Counted from the first letter of the stretch, positions 18,435-28,185 are shown. The stretch is 64,000 nt of DNA from Fredinandcohnia onubensis (GCF_002734215.1 NZ_NSEB01000012.1:310001-374000), one strand, 5' to 3'. Made by a program: numbers and translations. Notes: generated by a model not told the origin, from the letters alone.

Positions 18435-19601
18435 TTACATCTTAAATATATGGATACCAACAGCTGCAGAATCTTCACCAATTCGACCACCTGAATTATG
18501 TGTTAATCCAATCTTGGCGCTTTGAACTTGTCGTTCTCCTGCATCTCCACGTAATTGCCAAACAATCTCACATATTTGTGCGACACCTGTGGCTCCGCTT
18601 GGATTCCCTTTAGATACCAATCCACCACTCGTATTGACAGGAATCATACCTCCTAAAGTTGTATCACCGTTTCCTATCAATCTAATACCTTCTCCTCGTT
18701 TTGCAAATCCAAGTGATTCATATAAAAGAAGTTCTGCTGGAGAAGTTGCATCATGAACCTCAGCTAAATCGACATCACTAGGATCAAGTCCAGCAATTGT
18801 ATAGGCTTTCTGAACTGCTTTTTCGACAGCACTATTGCCACCCTCTAGATTAGGGGAGCCCGATTGGATGACTGATGCTGCAATACTTACTGCTTTATTT
18901 AATGTTTTTCGGTTTGAAACAGAACGGTTAGATAACACAATTGCTGCAGATCCATCTCCTATTGGAGAACACATGTACCGAGTCAATGGGTCAACTACTT
19001 TAGGAGAAGCCAGTATATCCTCTATACTTAATCGGTCTCTGTATTGTGCTAATGGATTTAAGGAAGCGTGAAATCGGTTCTTACTAGCTATTTTGGCTAA
19101 GTGAATTGGTTTAGCTCCATATTGGTCCATATATTTCTTTGCTTTTTTTGCATAAGATTCCATAAACACGCTGTTATTTTGTTCAGCTTGAGTTTTTTCA
19201 ACATCTGTTGCCGCTGCTAAGGCACGAAAGGTTTTTTTTCTATCTTCATGATAGAGTTTTTCCGTTCCAACAACTAAAACTGTATTATACTGACCTAATT
19301 CCACTGCCATACTTGCTAAATTAAACGCGGTAGACCCGCTTGCACAGGCATTTTCTACATTGTAAATTGGTATCCCTGACAAACCAGAATCCCAAAAACT
19401 AACCTGCCCTCGGATACATTCTTGCCCCGTAATAAATCCAGCCATGGAATTAGCAAAAAATATTGCTTCAATTTCACTTTTTTCTACGTCTGCATCCTTC
19501 AACGCTTGTTCCACTGATAGTCGAGTCAAGTTCCTCAACGTTAATTCAGGGTATCTGCCAAATCTGGTCATACCAACACCAATAATAGATACTCTTTCCA
19601 T
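18435..19601 (-). CDS. SCPx-type thiolase family protein (first copy)
   Basis: A 388-residue thiolase of the lipid-transfer/SCPx-like group rather than the PaaJ type. The Cys motif is VENACASGSTAFNLA, followed by AEVHDATSPAELLLYESLGF and SGGLVSKGNPSGATGVAQI; the usual GHPxGATG has Asn in place of His here (GNPSGATG). The ending is HNSGGRIGEDSAAVGIHIF. Proteins of this type act in thiolysis or retro-aldol cleavage of branched or cyclic acyl-CoAs. It lies between the TetR gene and paaA. Confidence 0.85.
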   Translation of the reverse strand: MERVSIIGVGMTRFGRYPELTLRNLTRLSVEQALKDADVEKSEIEAIFFANSMAGFITGQECIRGQVSFWDSGLSGIPIYNVENACASGSTAFNLASMAVELGQYNTVLVVGTEKLYHEDRKKTFRALAAATDVEKTQAEQNNSVFMESYAKKAKKYMDQYGAKPIHLAKIASKNRFHASLNPLAQYRDRLSIEDILASPKVVDPLTRYMCSPIGDGSAAIVLSNRSVSNRKTLNKAVSIAASVIQSGSPNLEGGNSAVEKAVQKAYTIAGLDPSDVDLAEVHDATSPAELLLYESLGFAKRGEGIRLIGNGDTTLGGMIPVNTSGGLVSKGNPSGATGVAQICEIVWQLRGDAGERQVQSAKIGLTHNSGGRIGEDSAAVGIHIFKM

Positions 19602-19625
19602 GATTCATCTCCTTCTTAAATGTCC

Positions 19626-20225
19626 TTATCGTTTTAGTCCGTTAGATATCATTTGATAAAATATATCTACAATACTATCAATATCTACTTTTTCGTTCGG
19701 ATCATACCATTTATAAATCCAACTACACGCCCCAAGAATTCCATTAACGACAATAGCTGGGTCTAATTCGATAAAATCTCCACTAGTTACACCTTGCTTA
19801 TAAATATCTTGTATGTGTTTAACAAATATCTTTTCTTGCTCAGTTATAAGGAAAAAGTGTTCATCTGTAAGTTGCTGTTTTTCTTGAAAAAAAACTGTAA
19901 ATATATCCATATTGTTTGAAACTAAGTAGAGATATTCCTTTACCGCCCTTTTCAATTTCTCGTCTGGGCTAATTGATTCCATAACAATTCGTTTCATAGC
20001 TTCTAAACCTAAATTCATTGTTTTTTGATAGATAAAGAATAATATCTCTTGTTTGTTTTTCACATGATAATATAAAGCTGGTGCAGTGATTTGTAATTCT
20101 TCTACCACGTCTTTTAGAGTTGCATTTTTATAGCCTTTTTCACGAAAAATTTTAGCAGCGTGCTCTATTATTTCAATACGCCTAGAGTTTTTTTTATTTT
20201 TCTTTCTTTCTATGGATTTTTCCAT
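19626..20225 (-). CDS. TetR/AcrR-family transcriptional regulator
   Basis: A 199-residue repressor. The N-terminal helix-turn-helix is clear: AAKIFREKGYKNATLKDVVE, then ITAPALYYHVKNKQEILFFI. The rest is a helical ligand-binding domain. It lies inside the catabolic operon between the MaoC-like and thiolase genes, which suggests control of the local acyl-CoA genes in response to an acyl-CoA ligand (inference). Candidate operators are the palindromes at 18414-18433 and 15774-15792. Confidence 0.9.
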   Translation of the reverse strand: MEKSIERKKNKKNSRRIEIIEHAAKIFREKGYKNATLKDVVEELQITAPALYYHVKNKQEILFFIYQKTMNLGLEAMKRIVMESISPDEKLKRAVKEYLYLVSNNMDIFTVFFQEKQQLTDEHFFLITEQEKIFVKHIQDIYKQGVTSGDFIELDPAIVVNGILGACSWIYKWYDPNEKVDIDSIVDIFYQMISNGLKR

Positions 20226-20250
20226 TTAATACACGTCTCCATCTTAGTTA

Positions 20251-20700
20251 TCACTTAATTCTCACCAGCACGACAGCAGAAGCTTCAACCACTTTTTCTT
20301 CATGTTGGTTCGTACAATATCCTTTTAATTGAACAAATCCCGCCTGTAGCTTCTCTTTGAATGTCAAATTTTCTACAACCCATCTAGTTTGTATTGTGTC
20401 ATTGGCAAATACTGGACTTGTAAATTTTCCTTGAATATCTGTATTAGCCACTGCAGTTCCTGAAAAATAGTTTCCTAATGCGCTTGCCATTACTCCTAGA
20501 GTAAAAGGACCAGGAAATATACGTTGCTTAAATTTTGTCTGATCCACAAATAACTGATTAACATGCACAGGATTAAAGTCGCCTAACAAGGCACTTCCTA
20601 AAACAAGATGTGTTTCTGTCAAGGTAATCGTAGAAGTAAACTCATCACCGATTTTTAAATCATCAAAAAATTTTCCTTGAGCTACATTAACTGTTATCAT
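20251..20700 (-). CDS. MaoC-like hot-dog hydratase
   Basis: A 149-residue single hot-dog protein. It has the hydratase motif GDFNPVHVNQLF with the catalytic Asp/His pair and the flanking IFPGPFTLGVMASAL. In PaaZ an N-terminal ALDH is fused to a MaoC-type oxepin-CoA hydrolase; this stand-alone gene could supply that half. It overlaps the preceding thioesterase gene by 4 bp (ATGA), so the two are translationally coupled. A general (R)-enoyl-CoA hydratase is the alternative. Confidence 0.85.
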   Translation of the reverse strand: MITVNVAQGKFFDDLKIGDEFTSTITLTETHLVLGSALLGDFNPVHVNQLFVDQTKFKQRIFPGPFTLGVMASALGNYFSGTAVANTDIQGKFTSPVFANDTIQTRWVVENLTFKEKLQAGFVQLKGYCTNQHEEKVVEASAVVLVRIK

Positions 20701-21113
20701 GCATAATTCACCTCTTTTTGGATTTCTAAAAACTTCAAAAATAAATCATTCGGAATTCTAATTGGTTTAAAATGATGTATATCGATAAATCTATGGTCGG
20801 TTCTGCCCCTTACCAAAGCTTTACCATACTCTTTAAAAATCTCAAAATGAATACTAAAACCTTTATCTGATAAATCCTGTAATTGAATTTTAACCACTAG
20901 TTTATCTTCTAATCTCGCAGGTTGAAAATAATGACACTGGCTATACACAATAGGGGTTCCAACATTAAATTCCTCTGATAATACTTTGTTTGATAAGCCA
21001 AATTTTCTAAGCATTTGAGCTTCTGCTTTTTCTGCATACGTGTAGTATCTTCCAAAATATACTACCCTTGCATAGTCAACATCATCGAAATCAACGATCA
21101 ATTCAAAGTCCAT
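20697..21113 (-). CDS. Hot-dog acyl-CoA thioesterase (4HBT/YbgC-like)
   Basis: A 138-residue 4-hydroxybenzoyl-CoA-thioesterase-like protein. The N-terminal motif VDFDDVDYARVVYFGRYY carries the family Asp and the Tyr-Phe/Gly pattern; later GKALVRGRTDHRFID forms the strand that completes the fold. It likely hydrolyses stalled or toxic CoA intermediates, as PaaI/PaaY do in phenylacetate pathways (inference). It is the first gene of the thioesterase-MaoC-TetR-thiolase group, with GAGGAAC before the ATG. Confidence 0.83.
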   Translation of the reverse strand: MDFELIVDFDDVDYARVVYFGRYYTYAEKAEAQMLRKFGLSNKVLSEEFNVGTPIVYSQCHYFQPARLEDKLVVKIQLQDLSDKGFSIHFEIFKEYGKALVRGRTDHRFIDIHHFKPIRIPNDLFLKFLEIQKEVNYA

Positions 21114-21247
21114 CCACAGTTCCTCATTTCAACTAATTTGATTTTACGTAACGCACTATTTTTGATGGATTAACAAGATATTCCTTGTTCTTCACTTTCA
21201 AGAAATGATAAAGCTGAAGAATCCTACCTTAGGGCTTAAGTTGAGCA

Positions 21248-21281
21248 CACCCTCCCTTAGTGCCTTTACTAAGGTAGGGTG
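21248..21281. terminator. Terminator-like hairpin after livK-type gene
   Basis: CACCCTCCCTTAGT (21248-21261) and ACTAAGGTAGGGTG (21268-21281) pair with one mismatch. It lies 15 bp past the binding-protein stop. On the minus strand no strong T-run follows, so partial read-through into the thioesterase operon is possible. Confidence 0.6.
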
Positions 21282-21295
21282 CCTTTTACCTATGT

Positions 21296-22522
21296 TTATT
21301 TTCCAATTTGATTAATGTCTGTCGTGTCAGGTGCTTTTGGCTCAGATACTTGTGTCCAACTCTTATTAGGAATATTACTTTCAAAAACTCTTGTTTCAGT
21401 AAGTCCATAATGGCGATCAGGACTAAAAGTTAGATTAGACATTAACCCCTTCATATCAATATTTGACATACTTTCTGCTTGCGTAATAAATGTTTCAGGA
21501 GTAATGTCGTCCCCAACTGCTTTTAATATTTCAACTAAAGTAATCCCATTTACTAAGCCAAACATCATATTATTATTTAACGTTTCACCTGGAGCAAACT
21601 CTGAAACAATTTTATTAATTTCATCCAATCCCGGATCATCAAGTGGTGCGAAATAATCAACTAATAAATACCCTTCACCAGTATTACCTGCAATATCAAA
21701 GAAAGGATCACCACGAGAAGGCCCAGTTCCTATCACCAATGGGTCATATCCAATTTTATTTGCTTCTTTCATAAATTGTCCCGCAGTCGTATAAATACCA
21801 GCGACAAATACCTGCTCTACACCCTGTCGTTGCAGATTTGCAACTTGAGAACTTATATCCTCAGCACCCCTAGGAAAAGCTTCCTCAGCGATAATTTCTA
21901 CACCCAGTGCTTTTGCCTCTTCTTTTGCACCATTTAAGAAATCAATACCGAAGTCATCGTCTTGGTATAACACACCAATCTGGGGATTAGAAATATCCAA
22001 TTCTTTGGCAATATAATTAATTACTCTGCTTCCCTGTAGACTATATGGCACAGCTGAGCTAAAAATCATAGGTCGATGTGGAATATGGTTAACGGATGAA
22101 AATCCTAAACTAAAGGTTGGGACTTTATTTTCATCAATGAAATCATAAGCTCCCGCAAATGCAGCTGACCCCTGTACGCCTGCTAATGCAAAAATCTCGT
22201 CATTAAAGACTAGTTTGTTAATTGCAGTTGCAGTAGTGGCCGGATTTGCACCATTATCCTCAGTAAAAAGTTTGAGTTGTCTGCCGTTTATACCACCATT
22301 TTTGTTAATATAATCAAAGTACGCCTTCACCCCTACTTCCATTTGGGTCCCTGCGGCTTGATATGGGCCTGTTAAGTCCACCAACAATCCAATATTAATT
22401 GTTTCGTCAGTTATACCTCGACTATCATTCGATTCATTAGCAGTTTTGTTTCCACCCGCTGAACATGCTGACAAGACCACCAGACTTAGTAATACTGTGA
22501 CTATAAACAAGCGTTTTACCAT
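21296..22522 (-). CDS. Branched-chain/aromatic acid ABC transporter, substrate-binding lipoprotein
   Basis: A 408-residue LivK-type periplasmic-fold binding protein (Peripla_BP_6). The lipobox is VLSAC with Cys20. The mature part starts with INIGLLVDLTGPYQAAGTQM and includes KLFTEDNGANPATTATAINK, both typical of the family. Given the neighbouring catabolic genes and the ligase gene inside the operon, the ligand is more likely an aromatic or cyclic acid than leucine (inference). It is the last gene of the liv-like operon. Confidence 0.92.
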   Translation of the reverse strand: MVKRLFIVTVLLSLVVLSACSAGGNKTANESNDSRGITDETINIGLLVDLTGPYQAAGTQMEVGVKAYFDYINKNGGINGRQLKLFTEDNGANPATTATAINKLVFNDEIFALAGVQGSAAFAGAYDFIDENKVPTFSLGFSSVNHIPHRPMIFSSAVPYSLQGSRVINYIAKELDISNPQIGVLYQDDDFGIDFLNGAKEEAKALGVEIIAEEAFPRGAEDISSQVANLQRQGVEQVFVAGIYTTAGQFMKEANKIGYDPLVIGTGPSRGDPFFDIAGNTGEGYLLVDYFAPLDDPGLDEINKIVSEFAPGETLNNNMMFGLVNGITLVEILKAVGDDITPETFITQAESMSNIDMKGLMSNLTFSPDRHYGLTETRVFESNIPNKSWTQVSEPKAPDTTDINQIGK

Positions 22523-22650
22523 AATTTCACTCCTTACCTTTTAGTTTTAATTTGTCGTCTACTACCCTTAAACTACTTTCGTCAATTCTTATCAGCGCTA
22601 CCTTCAAGCATTTTATATAAAGTGATTGAAAAGTAAACGTAATATTCAAT

Positions 22651-23703
22651 CTATTCAGAGTGCTTATATGGAAATGAATCAAATTTTCCTTTAATATTTT
22701 TCCATATTCCATATAGTCCCTTTGGTTCAAACATCAGAAACAGTATAATGATTAGTCCATAAACACTTTGACTCAACAAAGCAAACATGGATGTTAATTG
22801 AGGAACTAAGTCATTAAAGAAATTTACAGCCATACGTAAACCTTCTGGAAGTATGGATATAAACAGAGCACCAATAACCGCTCCGGGTATAGTACCCATA
22901 CCACCTGCAATCAGCATTGCTAAATATCCAATCGACATCTCAATACTAAAGTGATCAGGACTTATAAAACCTACCAAATATGCAAATAAACAACCCGCAA
23001 TACCAGCATAAAATGATGAGATTCCAAAAGCTAAAACTTTGTACTTTATCAAATTGATCCCCATTGTTGCTGCCGCTACATCACTATCTCTAATAGCGAC
23101 AAGGGCCCTTCCCAACTTACTACGAAACTTGATATTAATTGCCAAGATTATTAAACCAATGACAAAGGGAATTATTAAAAAGTAGAATTCTAACTGTGTG
23201 TTAACAACCCAAGACCCAATTACCGGTTTAGTTATGCTCATACCATTATGTCCACCAGTAAAATTGGAAAGCTTTGCAATGACATACAAAACAATAAAAT
23301 GAAAAACAAAGGTAGATACAGCTAAATACAGACCTTCCAATCTTAATGCTGGCAACCCTACAATAAATCCAAATAACATTGTAATGATCGCAGTTAAAAA
23401 GAGAACGAGTATAAATGAGAATCCATAACTTGATAAAATCGCTGCCACATATGCACCAATTGCCACAAATGCTCCATGCCCTATTGAAATTAACCCTGTC
23501 AAACCGGTTAAAATATTTAATCCCAAAGCCCCTATTACAGCAATCAATGCAAAATTCAATGTGTTCAACCAATAATTTCCTAAAAACAAAGGTAATCCTA
23601 GTGAAAGAATGATCGCCAACGTAACATATAATTTTCGATTTACTGTATTGAGCAGAGTAATTTCTTGTCTATAGTTAATATGAAAGTTACCACTTCTAGC
23701 CAA
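22651..23703 (-). CDS. Liv-type ABC permease (LivM)
   Basis: A 350-residue membrane permease of the branched-chain amino acid transporter family. The signature EMSIGYLAMLIAGGMGTIPG and about ten hydrophobic segments are visible, with NILTGLTGLISIGHGAFVAI near residue 64. The start is TTG at 23703 with AAGGGAGGTGG upstream. It lies between livH- and livK-type genes. Confidence 0.92.
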   Translation of the reverse strand: MARSGNFHINYRQEITLLNTVNRKLYVTLAIILSLGLPLFLGNYWLNTLNFALIAVIGALGLNILTGLTGLISIGHGAFVAIGAYVAAILSSYGFSFILVLFLTAIITMLFGFIVGLPALRLEGLYLAVSTFVFHFIVLYVIAKLSNFTGGHNGMSITKPVIGSWVVNTQLEFYFLIIPFVIGLIILAINIKFRSKLGRALVAIRDSDVAAATMGINLIKYKVLAFGISSFYAGIAGCLFAYLVGFISPDHFSIEMSIGYLAMLIAGGMGTIPGAVIGALFISILPEGLRMAVNFFNDLVPQLTSMFALLSQSVYGLIIILFLMFEPKGLYGIWKNIKGKFDSFPYKHSE

Positions 23704-23726
23704 ATTTCCACCTCCCTTGAATTACC

Positions 23727-24599
23727 TTAAACTCTTTTGACCTCCACGGTGCCGTATAATCCATGTGGTTTGACCATTAAAACAATAAATAAAACAACAA
23801 ATGCTGCTATCTCTTTAATATCCCCACCAATAAATCCTCCTGCAAAGGATTCCACCAAGCCAATCGTTACTCCACCTACAATTGATCCTTTAATACTATC
23901 TATTCCTCCTAGAAAAATAGCAGGTAGTGCTTTCAATCCTACTATATACATGCTTGGAGTAACGTAATTGATTTGGCTATAGAATATCCCTCCAATTCCT
24001 GCCACTAGTGTAGCGATAAGCCAAGAAATCATAAGAATTGAGATAACACTTATTCCCATTGCCTGTGCAACTTCTTTGTTTTCTGCCGATGCTCTCATAG
24101 CAAGACCAATTTTCGAATAACGAAAAAAGATAGTAATTGCAACAATTAAAATGGTACTGGATATAATCGTCCACAACTCTAATTCATATAGAGAAGCAGA
24201 ACCTATTTTTAACGTTCCTTCACCGAAAAAAGATGGAATTCTTGTTTCTTTTAATCCAAACACAATTCCACTTAATCCTCTTAAAAAACTAGCAATCCCA
24301 ATCGTAACCATAATAGAAGAAAGGACTGATTCATCAATAAACCTTTGCATAACAACCCGGTTTAAAAGGTAGCCGATTATAACCATACAAAGTAATGTAA
24401 TCAGTAATGCTATTCCAATATTCCACTTCATATCAACTAAGAAGAATAGAGCAATATATGCTCCTATCATAACGAGTTCTCCCTGGGCCATATTAATGAT
24501 TTTAGAAGCTTTGTAGATAACTACAAACCCTAATGCTACTAATGCATAAATACTCCCAACTGACAAACCACTTACAAATAACTGAAGAAGATATTCCAT
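23727..24599 (-). CDS. Liv-type ABC permease (LivH)
   Basis: A 290-residue membrane permease. Signatures are SGLSVGSIYALVALGFVVIY at the N-terminus, KIINMAQGELVMIGAYIALF, and LKALPAIFLGGIDSIKGSIV, all typical of LivH. The ATG shares its first base with the upstream ligase stop, and AAGGAG lies in the ligase end, so the two are translationally coupled. Confidence 0.92.
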   Translation of the reverse strand: MEYLLQLFVSGLSVGSIYALVALGFVVIYKASKIINMAQGELVMIGAYIALFFLVDMKWNIGIALLITLLCMVIIGYLLNRVVMQRFIDESVLSSIMVTIGIASFLRGLSGIVFGLKETRIPSFFGEGTLKIGSASLYELELWTIISSTILIVAITIFFRYSKIGLAMRASAENKEVAQAMGISVISILMISWLIATLVAGIGGIFYSQINYVTPSMYIVGLKALPAIFLGGIDSIKGSIVGGVTIGLVESFAGGFIGGDIKEIAAFVVLFIVLMVKPHGLYGTVEVKRV

Positions 24600-26503
24600 T
24601 ACACAACTCCTTCTTTTTCAGAATACATACTTTCAATTACATCCTTATATTTCCCTTCTATAGATTCACGCCTTAGCATATAAATACTTGTTAATTCCTC
24701 ATCACTTTGACCTAGTTCCTTATCTAACAAGGTAAACTTTTTAATGGTTTCTTCTAAAGGTAATAGATTGTTAATCGTACTAATCTCTTGTTGAATGAAT
24801 GAGACCACTTTTTCATTCTCCACCATATTTATAAAGGTAGTGTACGGGATTTTATTTTTTTGCATCCAGTACCCTATATTCTTTACATCTATTTCAATTA
24901 ATGCAGTAAGGTACTCGCGATCCTTGCCTATTAAGATCATTTCTTTTATATATGGACTAACTTTGAATTTGTTCTCAATTTCTTGTGGAGAGATTCTAGT
25001 CCCTTCCGAGGTAAAAAAGATATCCTTTTTTCGGCCGACTAAGTACAATTGCCCAGAATCAACAAATCTCCCAATATCACCTGTTTGCAACCATCCATCA
25101 TCAACAGCTAAGTCGGTAGCTGTTGAGTCCTTATAGTATCCGGCGAAAACATTATTACCTTTAATTAGGACTTCACCTTCATTATTTAATGTAACCTCAA
25201 CTCCAGGAACATTTTTCCCGACTGTGCCAAATAAGAGGTCATCCCCCTGATGGACGGTTACAAGTCCCGCGCATTCTGTTTGACCGTATCCTTCTCGAAT
25301 TTCTAAACCTAACATATGATAAAACTTAATAATCTCAGGTGCAATTGATCCAAATCCATTAATACAAACGCGTGCTTGACGAAGTCCAAGATGATCTAAC
25401 AATGGTCTGAACATTAGATAGTGAAAAAATCGATATTGCAATTTGAGGCCAAATTTGATGCGATCACCAGCATTTTTCTTATTAACATAAGTCAAGCCAA
25501 CCTTAATACCTTGTTTATAGATAACACGCCCAAAAAATGTAGTTTCTTTCATCTTTATTAAGTGATTTGAGTAAATTTTTTCCCAAATACGGGGAACTGC
25601 AACAAATAGCGTCGGGGCAATTTCCTTAAGATCCTTTTCTACGGTTTCTACACTTTCTGCAAAATTTACGATTCCTCCAATATTAAGAGGAATATATAAC
25701 GACATAATTCTTTCTAGCATATGGGGCAAGGGGAGAAACGAAACAACTGAATCTCCTTCATATAACTGACATACCGATTGAAATTGTATAACTGATGCAA
25801 GTATATTATGATGATTTATCATTGCCCCTTTAGGAGAACCAGTACTTCCAGATGTGTATACAATCATAGATACATCATGTTCTTCAATGGAAAACAAGTC
25901 TTCCAAATATGCATCAGGATGTAGATTACCATATTCTTTACCGATTTCTTGGACAGCACGAAATGTAGTAATCGAATCGCTTAGATAACGTTGAATTCCT
26001 TTCACATTGATTACGATGATCTTCTCTAGTTTAGGGAAGGATCCTTTACACTCTAATACTTTATCTAATTGCTCTTGATCTGAAACTACGCATACTTTTG
26101 CGTCTGAGTGGGATAGCATGAATCTTAGATCTGATGTAGTGCTACTAGTAGAAATCCCAACACTAATTCCGCCAATATGCTGTGTTGCTAAATCAGCATA
26201 AATCCATTCAGGGCAGTTATCCGCTACTATTGCGAGTTTATCACCCTTCTTAAACCCAGAAGCTTTTAACCCAGAAGCAAATAACTTAACGTGTTCATAA
26301 TATTCATTCCAACTTGTTTCTTTCCATATCCCTAAAACCTTGTGTCGAATCGCTGGTTTATCCCCCAATCGTAATACTTGATTTACAAAAATGATTGGAA
26401 TGGTATTATTAAGCAATAGTTTTTCTTTATATTTATCTTGAATCATAGGGGGAACCCCATCTACTGATAAACACCTTTCGCCGCTGCTAGCCAGTGATTT
26501 CAT
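24599..26503 (-). CDS. AMP-forming acyl-CoA synthetase, long-chain FadD type
   Basis: A 634-residue adenylate-forming enzyme. The P-loop is MIVYTSGSTGSPKGAMINHH, the A5-like motif GYGQTECAGLVTVHQG and the hinge GRKKDIFFTSEGTRISPQEI (Thr/Arg in place of the more common Gly-Glu). It has the extra C-terminal length of ACSL/FadD15 proteins. It activates a carboxylic acid to its CoA ester. It overlaps livG by 17 bp and livH by 1 bp, so uptake and activation are encoded as one unit. ATG at 26503 has a weak GAGG; an internal ATG 19 codons later is possible. Confidence 0.9.
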   Translation of the reverse strand: MKSLASSGERCLSVDGVPPMIQDKYKEKLLLNNTIPIIFVNQVLRLGDKPAIRHKVLGIWKETSWNEYYEHVKLFASGLKASGFKKGDKLAIVADNCPEWIYADLATQHIGGISVGISTSSTTSDLRFMLSHSDAKVCVVSDQEQLDKVLECKGSFPKLEKIIVINVKGIQRYLSDSITTFRAVQEIGKEYGNLHPDAYLEDLFSIEEHDVSMIVYTSGSTGSPKGAMINHHNILASVIQFQSVCQLYEGDSVVSFLPLPHMLERIMSLYIPLNIGGIVNFAESVETVEKDLKEIAPTLFVAVPRIWEKIYSNHLIKMKETTFFGRVIYKQGIKVGLTYVNKKNAGDRIKFGLKLQYRFFHYLMFRPLLDHLGLRQARVCINGFGSIAPEIIKFYHMLGLEIREGYGQTECAGLVTVHQGDDLLFGTVGKNVPGVEVTLNNEGEVLIKGNNVFAGYYKDSTATDLAVDDGWLQTGDIGRFVDSGQLYLVGRKKDIFFTSEGTRISPQEIENKFKVSPYIKEMILIGKDREYLTALIEIDVKNIGYWMQKNKIPYTTFINMVENEKVVSFIQQEISTINNLLPLEETIKKFTLLDKELGQSDEELTSIYMLRRESIEGKYKDVIESMYSEKEGVV

Positions 26504-27311
26504 TTATTTCAGCCTCGCTCTGCTCAGGATTTGCATTGTGATTAGAATCATTTCCTAAATACGCTCTAATTACATTCGGATCATTTTGAATTTGATGTGG
26601 GTCACCCTCTGCTATCTTTTCTCCGAAGTCTAGAACTGTAATTTTCTCGGCTAAATCCATGACGAAACTCATATCATGCTCAATCAATATCATAGTTGTT
26701 CCTAGTGTCGTACGGACTTCATTTATATAGCGTGCCATATCTTCCTTTTCGTCAATGTTCATACCAGCAATTGGCTCATCTAGTAACAACAATTTTGGTT
26801 CTCCAGCTAATGCACGCCCTAAATCGACTCGTTTTTGTAAACCATAAGGTAGACTACCCACTGTATGCATTCTATAATTCTCTATTTCCAAAAATTCTAT
26901 AATTTCCTCTACCTTTTCCCTATGTTCAATTTCCTGTTTCATAGATTTACCTAAATAGACTGCTGATGCCAAAACACCTGATTTTATTAAACGATGTCTC
27001 CCAAGGAGTAGGTTTTCAATAACGGTCAAATTTTTAAACAACTCTATATTTTGAAATACTCTGCCAATCCCTAACTCTGCGATTTGATGAGTTTTCATAC
27101 GATGTATAGGTTTATCTTGAAAAGATATTTCCCCTGATTGAAACTTATACAGTCCACTAATACAGTTAAGCAGACTGCTTTTACCCGCCCCATTTGGCCC
27201 TATAACTGCGTGTAACTCACCGTTTTTGACGTCAATATTTATGTTGTGCAATACATGTAGACCACGAAAGGATAAATTAAGGTTACTGACACGTAGTTGA
27301 ATTTCAGACAC
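26487..27311 (-). CDS. Liv-type ABC transporter ATP-binding protein (LivG)
   Basis: A 274-residue ATPase. Walker A is GPNGAGKSS, the Q-loop region VFQNIELFKNLTVIEN, the signature LPYGLQKRVDLGRAL (divergent from LSGGQ, as usual for LivG) and Walker B LLLLDEPIAGM. The C-terminus LEHDMSFVMDLAEKITVLDF followed by GEKIAEGDP is typical of LivG. It sits 13 bp after livF. Confidence 0.93.
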   Translation of the reverse strand: MSEIQLRVSNLNLSFRGLHVLHNINIDVKNGELHAVIGPNGAGKSSLLNCISGLYKFQSGEISFQDKPIHRMKTHQIAELGIGRVFQNIELFKNLTVIENLLLGRHRLIKSGVLASAVYLGKSMKQEIEHREKVEEIIEFLEIENYRMHTVGSLPYGLQKRVDLGRALAGEPKLLLLDEPIAGMNIDEKEDMARYINEVRTTLGTTMILIEHDMSFVMDLAEKITVLDFGEKIAEGDPHQIQNDPNVIRAYLGNDSNHNANPEQSEAEINEITG

Positions 27312-27323
27312 TTGAATCCTCCC

Positions 27324-28109
27324 TCACGATAACCATCTTTTCTTTCTTTTATAAGATTTGATATTTTTGAAACTTTTTCTACTGGAATCTTTACCTAATC
27401 CAAGGTAATATTCTTTAATATTGTCGTTTTCCAGCAAATTCGTACCAGTGTCTTCAAAAACAATTTGTCCGTTCTCCAAAACATATCCATAATCAGAAAT
27501 ATTTAAGGCTATATTAGCGTTTTGTTCTACTAACAATATAGTAGTATTATTTTCTACATTAATTCGTTTGATAATTTCAAAGATCCTTTCCACGAGCAAC
27601 GGTGCCAATCCTAAGGAAGGCTCATCGAGGATCAACAATTTCGGATTGGCCATTAGAGCTCTACCAATAGCTAGCATTTGTTGTTCTCCACCACTTAAAT
27701 AGCCAGCTAAGGATTTCCTTCTTTCCTCAAGGACAGGAAAAAAGTTGTAAATAAATTCAATATTTTCAGATATTTTTTTCTTTGTAAATCCACCAATTTT
27801 AAGGTTTTCTTCTACTGTTAACTCTTTGAAAATACCTCTTCCTTCTGGGACGATGCTAATTCCGCTTCTTACAATACTCTCTGGCTGTTGCTGATGAATT
27901 TCCTTGCCATCTAACATGACACTTCCCATTTCAATTTTTCCATTAACAGCATTTAAAAGGCCCGTAACAGTCCTTAATGCAGTTGTTTTCCCTGCTCCAT
28001 TATTGCCTAGAAGGGCAACTATTTTCCCTTCAGGTACCGAAAATGAAATTCCATTTAAGGCTAAAATAACTTCGTTATAGTAGACCTTTATATTATTTAC
28101 AGCAAGCAA
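27324..28109 (-). CDS. Liv-type ABC transporter ATP-binding protein (LivF)
   Basis: A 261-residue ATPase with Walker A GNNGAGKTT, signature LSGGEQQMLAIGRALM, Walker B LLILDEPSLGL and the LivF-type ending LVEQNANIALNISDYGYVLE. The C-terminus carries an extra basic tail rich in Lys/Ser (KDSSRKSFKNIKSYKRKKRW) that is not usual for LivF. The start is TTG at 28109 with AAGGAGGTG upstream. It is the first gene of the liv-like operon. Confidence 0.93.
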   Translation of the reverse strand: MLAVNNIKVYYNEVILALNGISFSVPEGKIVALLGNNGAGKTTALRTVTGLLNAVNGKIEMGSVMLDGKEIHQQQPESIVRSGISIVPEGRGIFKELTVEENLKIGGFTKKKISENIEFIYNFFPVLEERRKSLAGYLSGGEQQMLAIGRALMANPKLLILDEPSLGLAPLLVERIFEIIKRINVENNTTILLVEQNANIALNISDYGYVLENGQIVFEDTGTNLLENDNIKEYYLGLGKDSSRKSFKNIKSYKRKKRWLS

Positions 28110-28185
28110 TCAAACACCTCCTTAACCTGTTTTACGAAAAGGCATAAATGTATTATGAATAGTAACTTTGCTGTAACTTACGTAT

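Noticed and set aside
22527-22730. 67-residue minus-strand frame upstream of the LivK-type gene
   Set aside because: It overlaps the 3' end of the LivM gene in another frame, has no ribosome-binding site and no family pattern.
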